Positions 7,829 to 16,192 of a stretch of 64,000 bases of DNA are shown piece by piece. The stretch lies in the NCBI GenBank assembly GCA_001302245.1, contig LGYU01000019.1, forward strand, positions 24,495 to 88,494, read 5' to 3'. Each line of letters opens with the position of its first letter. Position 1 is the first letter of the stretch. A program made the position numbers and the translations under genes. The DNA is from Chitinophagaceae bacterium PMP191F (GTDB lineage: Bacteria > Bacteroidota > Bacteroidia > Chitinophagales > Chitinophagaceae). The notes under the pieces are model-generated. The model did not search any database. It worked only from the letters and a program-made list of their open reading frames with translations, and was not told where the DNA came from.

Positions 7829-9742
7829 TTATTGAATCAGTGCTATATTCCAGTGGTTAATATTTGAAAGTGCATCCGGTAGTTCACCCGGCCCCAAACC
7901 TTTGGAGGTTGTTTCCCATAAATAGTAAGGTTGTTCATTGATATGAATTGCTATTGCAGTATCTGCCGGAGTTTTGTCGAGACATACTGCAATCAGCGCA
8001 TGTTTGTAGTAATTGCTGGTCATTAGTGCTACTTTATAGCCAAGTTTTCCCAGCAGGTCATACAGTAGCAAGGCCCTGGTGTCACAATCGCCTTTCAGAT
8101 CGCCGATAAATTCAACGGGCGATTGTACTCCGAATTTTGAGTACCCTTTACAGCAATTTCCTTCGCAATGAGCAAGGTATTGGCTGATGTAATCATCTGT
8201 ATAGTTTGCTGTACAGGACCTGTCTACAATTAACGCGTAAGGAATAGACTGAATACATGAAACTATCATTGAAGCCTCCTGCAATCTGTTCAGTGATCTG
8301 GCTTTTGCCAGCGAATCGAACCCGGCGGCTATATGTTGTGTATAGCTGTTATCGGTATTCAGCATGAATTGGTATACATCACTGATACCCAGCGCAGCAT
8401 ATTGCTGTTCGTCCATTTGTTCATGAGCTGTTGTTGACCGGTGAAGTATTGATAGTGGTAACGAGAGTAGTATTGAGTAACGATTGCTGTCACCGTCCTG
8501 CCATTGCAGGTGATGGGTTATGACGGTATCTGCCTGCTTATTTTGATCCCGGATAACTTTTTTTTGAGTACTGACATGATCAAACGCATCTTTCGGAGAA
8601 CTACGTTTGGTAGCCCCGGATCTGTGTAAAGAAGAGCGGGTTGCAAACAGAAATATATAACCCAGTGCGAGTACAATAAGTACCGGCAGTATTTTATTAA
8701 ACAGAGAAATGAACCATCCCAGCAATAGTATTACCAGCAACATAGCAAGAGGTGGAAAAATAAGGTATGCCATGAACGGGAATATGATACCAGGGATCAA
8801 CAGGATCAACAGCCATGACCAATCTGGTAGTTGACTGACTTTTTTGGGGGAAACATGCTGATGTTTATAATATTTTCCGGAATAACCAGGGCGTCGTTTC
8901 CATTCAGACCAGTATGTGCTGCCATCTGCTGCGTAAAACTGCTGCCGGGTGAATACATAACCTGATTCCGTTTTGGTTTCTATGTTACCTGTGGAGCCTG
9001 AGTACTCACTATATTCTTCGGTTACCTCTTCTTTATACTGATGTAATACATAGCCAAACAGGGTTCCGTATAGCGTTCCGAAACTGTATTTGTCATGGCG
9101 CGTTATGTCTTTCAGTACAGGGTCTTTTACACGGATATCATACAGGTCGAGTTGATAAAACTCTACCTGATCTCCGGCAATGATTTTGCAGTGAATGGGT
9201 TGTTTTAATGGAGTGGCAAAAATGTCAATGGCATAATATCCGTGCTGATACTCTTTTGGAATACTATCATTGTAAATACCCGATGAAGTGATGGTTGCCA
9301 ATACTTCGGTTGGAATAATGGTATATTGTTGCTCCCATTGCCGGATATAGGCATCAGATAATTCCGGATCTCCCTGGAACTTTACTTCAATAATACCGTG
9401 TACATAGATTCTTTTTTCGCGTGTAACGGTATAGGTTTTTGTCTTTGTTGTTTTAAATGGCTCGTAGTGGTGGTTAGGATCATTTGGTTTATCAGCGGAT
9501 TGTTGTTGATATTCCTTTTTGATACTTGCCCTGTAATTATCGTATATGCTTCTGGTGATCTCGTTACTCAGTATTTCATAAGCCTCGTTGATGCTTTTAA
9601 AACGTTCTTCCGAGCCCGGATCGCCCGGATTTTTGTCAGGGTGATGCAGCTTGGCAAGGCGACGATAGGAGGCGCGTAGCACTTCCGGTGTTGCTTTTTC
9701 GTCCACTTCCAGTATACTATAATAATCTTTTTTATAGTTCAT
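7829..9742 (-). CDS. J-domain / transmembrane / transglutaminase-like fusion protein
   Basis: A 637-residue multidomain protein. Residues 4-70 are a J domain with the HPD motif at 34-36, which recruits and activates an Hsp70. A mixed region (about 100-300) contains Tyr/Glu-rich beta segments. Residues about 308-367 form two or three membrane spans. The C-terminal domain (about 410-637) resembles the transglutaminase/papain-like fold: KGDCDTRALLLYDLL supplies Cys553, YYKHALIAV gives His581, and YYLWETTS (607-614) gives the acidic residue. This would place the J domain on one face of the membrane and the thiol enzyme on the other. Neighbours on both sides are membrane proteins with overlapping or near-touching frames. 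The enzymatic activity is inferred from motifs only. Confidence 0.82.
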   Translation of the reverse strand: MNYKKDYYSILEVDEKATPEVLRASYRRLAKLHHPDKNPGDPGSEERFKSINEAYEILSNEITRSIYDNYRASIKKEYQQQSADKPNDPNHHYEPFKTTKTKTYTVTREKRIYVHGIIEVKFQGDPELSDAYIRQWEQQYTIIPTEVLATITSSGIYNDSIPKEYQHGYYAIDIFATPLKQPIHCKIIAGDQVEFYQLDLYDIRVKDPVLKDITRHDKYSFGTLYGTLFGYVLHQYKEEVTEEYSEYSGSTGNIETKTESGYVFTRQQFYAADGSTYWSEWKRRPGYSGKYYKHQHVSPKKVSQLPDWSWLLILLIPGIIFPFMAYLIFPPLAMLLVILLLGWFISLFNKILPVLIVLALGYIFLFATRSSLHRSGATKRSSPKDAFDHVSTQKKVIRDQNKQADTVITHHLQWQDGDSNRYSILLSLPLSILHRSTTAHEQMDEQQYAALGISDVYQFMLNTDNSYTQHIAAGFDSLAKARSLNRLQEASMIVSCIQSIPYALIVDRSCTANYTDDYISQYLAHCEGNCCKGYSKFGVQSPVEFIGDLKGDCDTRALLLYDLLGKLGYKVALMTSNYYKHALIAVCLDKTPADTAIAIHINEQPYYLWETTSKGLGPGELPDALSNINHWNIALIQ

Positions 9743-9756
9743 TGCTGCCGGTATAA

Positions 9757-10728
9757 CTAGACATTATCAAGATATTTTTTCAGGAAATCTGTCATTGGTG
9801 CAGAAACAGGCGGTTGTTTCCGGATCATATTGAAAGGTGGATCTTCATACCGGGAAAAAACAGATATCTGTCCGGTAAACATTGTTTGGTAATGCATCTT
9901 AAAAAAAGCATAGGCATCCAGTATCAGCTTTTTCTCCTGCGCTTTTTTGAGCTGGTAATATTCATGCCTGCTTGAAATGGTATACACCAGGTAGCCGGGT
10001 AACAGAAACAGTATAACAATAAGCAGTGCCAGTATCCATGATTGCGGATAGAGGGTGTTTGCTTTTTTTACCCTGTACAGGAAAAAGCTATTGCGTTCGA
10101 TTATTTGTTGTGCAGACAGTTTTAAATAAGCTGCCTTATCCCGTATTGAAGTGATTGCGCTCTCCGTTTTTGAAATCTGCTTATCATATATCCGTGTACC
10201 GGATTTTTTTTTCTGTTCTGTATAATACTGGTGACTGGTAATCATGTAGGCCAGATCATCATTTACCAATTTGTCAACTTTTGCAATATGTTCCTGTAGC
10301 AGTTGCTTTTTGTAATTTTCTACCACGGAAGAAAGACGGGAAGTGTATAAGAATATTATCAGCGGCTGAGCAATCAGAAAGCCCATAAATGCAATAAACC
10401 CTATCCGGATCACATTTGAGGTGCTCAGTATGCCTTTGCGTATCCTGTTCTCTTTGGCAAAAGTGTTTAACAGGAAAATATATATGCATATAAATAGCAG
10501 GCCGAAGAATAGTGAAAACAATATTTCCATAGCTATTGTATGGAATAGTAATCCCATAGCGTAGGCAATGCTTATGCTGGTAGATGCCATTATTACAACA
10601 ATAAGCAGGGAGGAAATATAAAATCGTTTTAATAAACCTGCATCACGCATCAGGTCGTATTCTGCACCTAATAATCTTATAAATCCCCTCGGTGATATCA
10701 TCCAGGAAGATTTGTTGTCATTGTTCAT
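9757..10728 (-). CDS. Coiled-coil membrane protein, DUF4407-like topology
   Basis: A 323-residue protein with membrane segments at about residues 40-60, 65-92 and 105-127, a charged coiled-coil region (about 130-215, many Lys/Glu/Gln), another span at 230-252, and a cytoplasmic tail. The layout mirrors the DUF4407 protein encoded just upstream, with which its start codon overlaps by 4 bases (ATGA). The N-terminal MISPRGFIRLLGAEYDLMRDAG also resembles the start of the upstream protein (MRLFWKAAGADRYIL). A diverged paralogue forming a heteromer is a reasonable guess. No catalytic motif is seen. Confidence 0.72.
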   Translation of the reverse strand: MNNDNKSSWMISPRGFIRLLGAEYDLMRDAGLLKRFYISSLLIVVIMASTSISIAYAMGLLFHTIAMEILFSLFFGLLFICIYIFLLNTFAKENRIRKGILSTSNVIRIGFIAFMGFLIAQPLIIFLYTSRLSSVVENYKKQLLQEHIAKVDKLVNDDLAYMITSHQYYTEQKKKSGTRIYDKQISKTESAITSIRDKAAYLKLSAQQIIERNSFFLYRVKKANTLYPQSWILALLIVILFLLPGYLVYTISSRHEYYQLKKAQEKKLILDAYAFFKMHYQTMFTGQISVFSRYEDPPFNMIRKQPPVSAPMTDFLKKYLDNV

Positions 10729-11987
10729 ATTATAGTTCCGTTATCCTTGTTGGAATGTTCATTGACAAACAGATCGGGATTATTGCGGATACTTTCCTTC
10801 TTTTTTTCCTTCCATTGCTCAAGTGCAGCCTCACTTAACTGGCTTTGTGCTTCCAGCAAGGCGATCTTTTCTTTTAGCAGACGGATAACCTGGTGATGTA
10901 CCATTTTATCTCTTTCGTGCCCCTGTTTGTCCTGGTAGTAATTGTATTGTATTTCAATTCCGTTTTCTGCTTTGATCAATTCTTTGATATTTTCTTCCAT
11001 ATAATCGTAAGGACTTTTTATCAGCATGAGCTTGAAGAATATTGGGGTCAACTCTATAGCCATGAAAAGGAGCGTAATGAATAATGAGATCACCGGGCCG
11101 GATATTTCGTGAGAGATCTTGATCCGCTCTAACAGACCATCAAGCCCTGCCGCGTATTTTTCACTCTGGTTTAATGCCTGTGTTCGCCTGTTTTCGATGT
11201 CTTCCTTTTCCTTTTTTACACGCAGGTAATCCGGGTTGGCTTCCAGCTCTTTTATATCTGCATGCAGCGCATCCATTTGTGCTTTGATGGCCTGAGCCCT
11301 GGGACCTACAGTTACAATGCGTGCTTCTTCGATATAGTTTGCCTCCAGTGACTGGTACCTGGACCTTTTATTTTTTAACTCATTTTCCGTTTTCTCTATC
11401 TCCTTATCTTTTTTCGACAACTCGCTGTTAAAAACAGAATCGGTTTTTGCTTTGTACGCCTGTTGCTGTTCAATTTGCTTCTCATGAAGCTTAATGTCTA
11501 TTTCTGTTTTGAACATCCTGATCTCAACGGGTTTGGATATGGTCATAGCAATAACAGCCCCCATGAAAAGCCTGGGTAATGCACCTTTCAGTTCCTTACC
11601 GGTAATTTCTTCTGTGCCATCACCCTTGCCGGTGCTGGAAACAATAAACCGGTCTAGGTTAAAAATGATCAATCCCCAGATGATACCGAATGTCACCGCT
11701 TTGATCATTGTTGCGATATCCACGGCGTCATAGCTGCCGTCAATATCTGCAGCGGTCTTAAATGAATTGATAGCATTTCCCCGTGGTTCGAAAATGGTGT
11801 AAAAAGCGTAGCCACCGGCAAGGCCGGCCATGAGACCCGTAGCAACGATAATACCGCCCAGGCAGAGATATTTTACCTGGTCGCCGTAAGTACTGCGCTC
11901 AAGAATATAGCGGTCTGCACCGGCAGCTTTCCAGAAAAGACGCATGACGCGCGTAGGCTTTGGGCTATTGTAAAAGTCACGGGGCAT
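10725..11987 (-). CDS. DUF4407-domain membrane protein
   Basis: A 420-residue protein that I assign to DUF4407. Markers are FWKAAGADRYILERS at the N-terminus, a first span with GGIIVATGLMAGLAGGYAFY, IWGLIIFNLDRFIVSS in the second, and PRLFMGAVIAMTISKPVEIR in the third. A long Lys/Glu coiled coil follows (about 165-290), then a span near 300-325 and a helical tail ending in a Glu/Lys-rich stretch. DUF4407 proteins are uncharacterised. The gene shares 11 bases with the upstream 164-residue gene and 4 with the downstream one, so translation is probably coupled. Confidence 0.85.
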   Translation of the reverse strand: MPRDFYNSPKPTRVMRLFWKAAGADRYILERSTYGDQVKYLCLGGIIVATGLMAGLAGGYAFYTIFEPRGNAINSFKTAADIDGSYDAVDIATMIKAVTFGIIWGLIIFNLDRFIVSSTGKGDGTEEITGKELKGALPRLFMGAVIAMTISKPVEIRMFKTEIDIKLHEKQIEQQQAYKAKTDSVFNSELSKKDKEIEKTENELKNKRSRYQSLEANYIEEARIVTVGPRAQAIKAQMDALHADIKELEANPDYLRVKKEKEDIENRRTQALNQSEKYAAGLDGLLERIKISHEISGPVISLFITLLFMAIELTPIFFKLMLIKSPYDYMEENIKELIKAENGIEIQYNYYQDKQGHERDKMVHHQVIRLLKEKIALLEAQSQLSEAALEQWKEKKKESIRNNPDLFVNEHSNKDNGTII

Positions 11988-12471
11988 AGTCGTTAAATTG
12001 AAATTGATTAATAGAAATATTAAATACCGGTATGGATGGTGCCGACACTATTTGTGGCTGCAGACTTTTTAATTGAACGTGGGGTATTGTAAAGTCTGGC
12101 TGTAGATGCTTAATAGCAAAAGGTGCCTGCGCCAGGACATGCTCATTTATATATTGTAGCGTTTGATGGTCTACAGCGATGCGTTTAAGGGCAAGCGATA
12201 TTTTTGTTGATCGCCATACATTACTCATAATAACGTCAATGGTATCTGTGCCAACGGGTAACCTGCAGACAGCTGCGCCTGTAGATTGCCGGTAAACAGC
12301 CTTGCCTGGCCGGATACTTATTTTACCAGTGTGCACGGCATCCCAACTGATCAGTAACAACAGTTTGTTTTCCAGTACAAGATCTATGCAGTCCAGGTGC
12401 CGGAAGTGAGGCGGATGGAAATCTGATAGTTGTTGCAGCCATTTTAAAAGCCGGTAAAAAAACGGTTTCAT
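11977..12471 (-). CDS. Unknown 164-residue protein of the DUF4407 operon
   Basis: I do not recognise this protein. It has a basic amphipathic start (MKPFFYRLLKWLQQLSDF), then a region with beta character (LDCIDLVLENKLLLLISWDA) and no export signal or membrane span. The end of the frame overlaps the DUF4407 start by 11 bases. It is therefore part of the same translational unit and probably a cytoplasmic accessory. It might also bind the membrane through its first helix. Confidence 0.65.
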   Translation of the reverse strand: MKPFFYRLLKWLQQLSDFHPPHFRHLDCIDLVLENKLLLLISWDAVHTGKISIRPGKAVYRQSTGAAVCRLPVGTDTIDVIMSNVWRSTKISLALKRIAVDHQTLQYINEHVLAQAPFAIKHLQPDFTIPHVQLKSLQPQIVSAPSIPVFNISINQFQFNDYAP

Positions 12472-12507
12472 TTATAAAACGGTTTAGGGAACAGGGTATA
12501 TACTGGT

Positions 12508-12738
12508 TCAGGGGGTACTGTTATGTTCATGGTCACGTTCCCAGTCGCACAGGGTCTTGTTGCTTTTTCTGGCACTATCCAGCGTTGTTTCGATGACCCG
12601 GTAATGACAATTACTGAGGCCGCGGCAATTGGCTTTGTAATGGTATTTAATAGCATTTTTGCTATCGCACACATACACCGTAGTGGTAGTACAGGTAATG
12701 TTTGTAAAAAATAACAGTACTGGTAAAATCGGTTTCAT
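12508..12738 (-). CDS. Small exported Cys/His protein
   Basis: A 76-residue protein with a short signal peptide (ILPVLLFFTNITC) and a compact domain: VYVCDS, KYHYKANCRGLSNC, then a helix ending in KTLCDWE. The H-x3-C ... C ... C spacing is conserved in small Bacteroidota proteins that I remember, and recalls a metal-binding or disulphide-bonded mini-domain. A competing frame (12468-12674) lacks any such pattern. It lies 36 bases upstream of the 164-residue gene and probably belongs to the same operon. Confidence 0.65.
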   Translation of the reverse strand: MKPILPVLLFFTNITCTTTTVYVCDSKNAIKYHYKANCRGLSNCHYRVIETTLDSARKSNKTLCDWERDHEHNSTP

Positions 12739-12822
12739 GCTCCGGGTATGTGAAAGGGCTACAATAGAACAATCCTGCCGGGTATGAATAGTAAAAAACG
12801 GCTGATTAAATGTTTAACCGGC

Positions 12823-13068
12823 TCACTTTACAATGGTCAGATGCATTTCCGGTATACCTGGTTCTGTATTACAGGGTTTGCAACAGTGTATACAACCACT
12901 TACACCGGTATAGTAATAATGTGCTGAAAGCATTGCTTCCTCCAGTGATTCGTGTACGCCTATATCTATCCTTTTGTCAGGGTTCAGCAGCCGGGTACAG
13001 TTTTCGTGGTGCATCTGGTGATATCCGTCATCCTGTTCGTATACCGAAACGAAATAGCGGAGTTTCAT
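12823..13068 (-). CDS. Small Cys/His-rich protein, first gene of the operon
   Basis: An 81-residue cytoplasmic protein (no signal): FVSVYEQDDGYHQMHHENC, a helix with ESLEEAMLSAHYYY, then GCIHCCKPC near the C-terminus. The H-x2-C / C-x2-CxxC arrangement resembles small zinc-binding Ada-like modules and is similar in plan to the next protein in the operon (H-x3-C, helix, C). A good -7 promoter element lies about 28 bases upstream, which supports it as the operon's first gene. Confidence 0.65.
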   Translation of the reverse strand: MKLRYFVSVYEQDDGYHQMHHENCTRLLNPDKRIDIGVHESLEEAMLSAHYYYTGVSGCIHCCKPCNTEPGIPEMHLTIVK

Positions 13069-13095
13069 AATAGAAAAGATTTAATTGATACAGGA

Positions 13096-13103
13096 CAAAT
13101 GTA
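13096..13103 (-). promoter_or_regulatory. Bacteroidota -7 element upstream of the DUF4407/DnaJ operon
   Basis: On the minus strand TACATTTG matches TAnnTTTG exactly. Transcription would start near 13089, about 20 bases before the first gene's ATG at 13068. No TTG is present at the -33 position. Confidence 0.5.
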
Positions 13104-13242
13104 AACAGGGGCGAAGGTCTTTTTTTACGGGAAACCGTATCCTGCAGCATTCGTACGAAAGAATTACAGAATTGCTGTTACTGCAATGCAGGAAGGGATC
13201 GCTAACGGTTATTGGGAAACAGATCGCCGGGAGTGTAGGGCG

Positions 13243-13908
13243 TCAGATAATGCCCATGTCTTTGCAATAGGCTACCAGTTGTTCATTGTTGGAGAAACCG
13301 AATACCTCCCGCATGTAATTAAGACGTTTTTCAACGCTGCTTAAACCGGAAGGTTTGATCTTGTTTTGCTGCAGGTGTGCGGGAATATCTTTCTGGCGAA
13401 AACCCTGTGACAGCAGGTGTATAATGATGATGTCGAATGAAGTGAAATCGTGAGCGTTCTTTTGTTTGATCAACTGCATTACATGTCTGGGGAAATAGCG
13501 CTGGTTGTTATTGATATGTTCTATGGCCAGTTTAAGTTCTTTGGCATCGTTCCTGGCCTTACGTACATAGCCATCAACCTCCAGTTTGTTGAAAAGCATT
13601 TCGATGGTAGCGGCATCGCCAGACGCAGAGAATACCAGTACTTTCAGATCAGGCTGTGCCTGTCGTGCAGCGGTAATAAGTGCTGCTCCACCGGTGATCT
13701 GCTGCGGACGGCCATCTTCTTCAAATGACAGATCGGTAATGAGCAGGTCGTAAGACTGATGTGCTGCTACGGCTTTTTGTATATTGCGCAGGGCATCATC
13801 ACAATAGTATACATATTCCGTATCAACCAACCCCAGTTCTTCCAGGGTTTTCTGTACAGATATGTTGGCACTTTCGTGATCTTCTGCTATAAGTACTTTT
13901 CTGATCAT
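13243..13908 (-). CDS. Response regulator, receiver plus LuxR-type DNA-binding domain
   Basis: A 221-residue regulator. The receiver domain (1-130) has Asp10, phospho-acceptor Asp59 (LLITDLSF) and Lys117 (YVRKA). The C-terminal region (about 150-215) is a helix-turn-helix (LLSQGFRQKDIPAHL, SSVEKRLNYMREVF) of the NarL/LuxR type, although diverged. It overlaps the sensor kinase gene by 4 bases, so the two are a pair. The target is unknown; both adjacent genes and the small His-rich lipoprotein upstream are candidates. Confidence 0.87.
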   Translation of the reverse strand: MIRKVLIAEDHESANISVQKTLEELGLVDTEYVYYCDDALRNIQKAVAAHQSYDLLITDLSFEEDGRPQQITGGAALITAARQAQPDLKVLVFSASGDAATIEMLFNKLEVDGYVRKARNDAKELKLAIEHINNNQRYFPRHVMQLIKQKNAHDFTSFDIIIIHLLSQGFRQKDIPAHLQQNKIKPSGLSSVEKRLNYMREVFGFSNNEQLVAYCKDMGII

Positions 13909-15572
13909 TTTGATTTTGCAATTGGAACATGAACCAGGATCTTCAGTCCTTTTGTAGTTGTTTTGTCAAAAGTAATCCTGCCCCCGATACTTTTAATACG
14001 GGAAACCGTATTGTTGAGCCCATTTCCATACTGAAACTCCTGTGGAACACCAATGCCATCGTCTGTATACCGGATCTCTATATGATCTTCCTGCTGTTCA
14101 AATTTTACAACAACATTCCGGGCATCACTGTGTTTTTGCATATTTACCATCAGTTCCTGCAGAATGTGTTTCAGTTCCTTTTTTGCCTGCTCTTTTACAT
14201 TGTTCCATAGCTCTTTAGAATTTCCGGTTAACAGTACGTTGGTATTGGAAGTGCCAAATGATGTCAGCAGGCCGGCTACAGTTTCATGGAAGTCTGTATG
14301 CATATTTCCGGAATGTTCATACGATATATCGCGTGATTGATTGTACAGGTCTTCTATTTTATCCAGTAATGATTCTGTTTCTATAGTGGAGCTGTGCTCA
14401 ATTTCTGCCATAATGCGGTAAAGACCATTGGCTACCACATCGTGTATTTTCTGTGATGCTTTCAACTGTTGTTCGCGGATGATCTGTTGTTTTCTTTTTC
14501 TGTACCAGGTAATGGATATAACAACAGCCAACAGGAAAACAAAAATGATCCCGAATAGCCATACACGCTGCCAGATGATCTGGTATCTTTTTTCTGAATT
14601 GTCTTTTTGCAATAACAGGTTGTCTGCCTTGTTCTTTTCTACATCGTAACGAATCAGTGCAAACTGGTTTTTGGCCGCATTACGGGCCGTCTGGATACTA
14701 TCGTTCAAGTGCTGATAAAGAGTAAAATACTGCCTGGAGGCTTTGGCAGGACTGAGCGTGATCAGTTTTTGCAGTGCTTCCAGCTCATCATCGGGACTGG
14801 CAATCTGCTGTGCTATTGCATACATGCGGGTGGCATATACCAGGGCTGAATCGGGGTTGGTTGATGCATAGTAATCAGACAGGTGCGCATAGCTGGCATT
14901 TAATCCCCATTCATCTTTCATTTCTTTACGGAACTGTAAAGCTCTCCAGAATTCCGGTGCTGCATAGTAAGCAGGGTTCTGCAACCACCTGGCAACGGCA
15001 AGGTTGGATACTGTTCTGGCATATTCTCTTTTATTTTTCTTACTCAGTTCTATCGCTTGCTGATAGATTTTAATAGCCTGGGTATAATTGCCCTTTTTTT
15101 TATAAACCAGCGCTTTGTTATTCAATATGATCCCCTGGAGATGTTCTTCTTTGGTGAGTGACAGCGCCCGGTCAAAATAACCTGCTGCAGCGTCGTAATC
15201 TTTTAGCTTCAGGCTGCTGCTGCCCAGTTCATTGTAAGTGGATAATAAACAATGCAGATCACTTTTCTTTTTGGGATTCAGGTGGTTGACTGCCATTAAC
15301 AGGCTTTCTTCACTACCAAAATAATCGCCCGCATCGGCCTGGATGCCTGCCATATTATTGTAAGCCATGGCAACCTGTAAACTGTCGTGGGAACTGGTAG
15401 CTACTTTATTAAAGTAGTAATAGGCTGAATCACGGTTCTTACTTAAAAAAGAGTCGCCTGTTTTGTAATCAGGTTCTGCAACCGGGGGAGTTGCCGGATG
15501 TTGCCGACTGCATGCACAGATACACATGATCAGCATTAACAGGGAGGGGTGTAGTCCTTTCAATAATGACAA
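13905..15572 (-). CDS. TPR-containing sensor histidine kinase
   Basis: A 555-residue kinase with an N-terminal export signal containing a lipobox-like CICAC (Cys21), about six tetratricopeptide repeats outside the membrane (45-290), a coiled linker, one membrane span (337-356), and a cytoplasmic HisKA_3-like dimerisation helix with likely phospho-acceptor His377 (SQKIHDVV). The HATPase domain ends the protein, with ELMVNMQKHSDA as N box and DDGIGVP and GNGLNN as G boxes. It pairs with the overlapping response regulator gene. If Cys21 really is lipidated, the protein would be held at both ends, which is unusual. Confidence 0.88.
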   Translation of the reverse strand: MSLLKGLHPSLLMLIMCICACSRQHPATPPVAEPDYKTGDSFLSKNRDSAYYYFNKVATSSHDSLQVAMAYNNMAGIQADAGDYFGSEESLLMAVNHLNPKKKSDLHCLLSTYNELGSSSLKLKDYDAAAGYFDRALSLTKEEHLQGIILNNKALVYKKKGNYTQAIKIYQQAIELSKKNKREYARTVSNLAVARWLQNPAYYAAPEFWRALQFRKEMKDEWGLNASYAHLSDYYASTNPDSALVYATRMYAIAQQIASPDDELEALQKLITLSPAKASRQYFTLYQHLNDSIQTARNAAKNQFALIRYDVEKNKADNLLLQKDNSEKRYQIIWQRVWLFGIIFVFLLAVVISITWYRKRKQQIIREQQLKASQKIHDVVANGLYRIMAEIEHSSTIETESLLDKIEDLYNQSRDISYEHSGNMHTDFHETVAGLLTSFGTSNTNVLLTGNSKELWNNVKEQAKKELKHILQELMVNMQKHSDARNVVVKFEQQEDHIEIRYTDDGIGVPQEFQYGNGLNNTVSRIKSIGGRITFDKTTTKGLKILVHVPIAKSK

Positions 15573-15624
15573 TTTCCCTTAAAAATAAAAAAAACGTATA
15601 TTTTTAAACAGTAATGTTGAGGTT

Positions 15625-15657
15625 AAAAAAGTAAGGCAAGAAAATTCCTGCCTTACT
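15625..15657 (-). terminator. Intrinsic terminator of the His-rich lipoprotein gene
   Basis: On the minus strand the 9-bp arms agtaaggca / tgccttact enclose a 10-base loop and are followed by TTTTT. It begins 10 bases after the lipoprotein stop codon, which supports that gene being real. Confidence 0.8.
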
Positions 15658-15667
15658 CCTTTAACTG

Positions 15668-15847
15668 TTACGGTTGACCGGGGGTGGAAGGTTTGGGTGG
15701 AATACGCCCGGTTTCGCCGCCTGTATCTTCACCGCCATCTCCATCGTCATCCAGGGTGGTAACCTGTGAGTTGTTGTGATGGGTATGTTTATGAGTATGT
15801 GTAGGGCATGCAAATGCCCAGAATATCGCCAGTATTAATGGTAACAT
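15668..15847 (-). CDS. Tiny His- and Asp/Gly-rich lipoprotein
   Basis: A 59-residue open frame. The N-terminus MLPLILAIFWAFAC is a minimal lipoprotein signal with Cys14. It is followed by THTHKHTHHNN (five His in eight residues), an acidic DDDGDGGEDTGG stretch and a Pro-rich tail. The composition suggests metal binding or a flexible surface tether. Support beyond composition: an intrinsic terminator with a T-run starts 10 bases after the stop, and the frame is bounded upstream by a 345-base gene-free region with several inverted repeats. No family is recognised. Confidence 0.6.
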   Translation of the reverse strand: MLPLILAIFWAFACPTHTHKHTHHNNSQVTTLDDDGDGGEDTGGETGRIPPKPSTPGQP

Positions 15848-16192
15848 TTTTAAAAGTTTAAATTGGGGAGTAATGGCTGCTACCGGTTTTGGTGCAGCGT
15901 TGTAAGTGCGGCAGGAAGCGCTTCTTGCCTGTTTGGGAAGTGTGGTGAGCGTTGATCACGGAAGCCAGTAAACGCTTCCCAAAGCCGTTCGATAACTGCC
16001 GTAATCATTGCTCTGGCAGCAACCGGTTCTGTACAGTGCACCTCTTAGCTATTGAGGGATCAACTGGTTGCCGGAACGAAGATAGAGTGGGGTAAAGGCC
16101 TGGTTGACAGATGATTCCGATAATTCCAATCATTCCGTTGAAATTCCTGTAATTCCGGAACCCTCCTTTGTTTTACCTTATAATTGCCAGAA
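15848..16192. other. Gene-free divergent region with inverted repeats
   Basis: This is the spacer between the His-rich lipoprotein (minus) and the single-span protein (plus). It holds an 18-base near-palindrome (gcaggaagcgcttcttgc, 15911-15928), arms tttgggaag / cttcccaaa at 15932-15940 and 15975-15983, and the ATTCC repeat array at 16114-16156. No convincing ORF was seen. Confidence 0.6.
16114..16156 (+). repeat. Five ATTCC direct repeats with near-helical spacing
   Basis: ATTCC occurs at 16114, 16123, 16132, 16143 and 16152, at intervals of 9, 9, 11 and 9 bases. The array ends 37 bases before the start codon of the next gene, where an operator would lie. Confidence 0.5.

Noticed and set aside
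12468..12674. 68-codon minus-strand frame overlapping the small Cys/His gene
   Set aside because: It lacks a signal or motif, while the overlapping frame has a conserved Cys/His pattern and a signal peptide.
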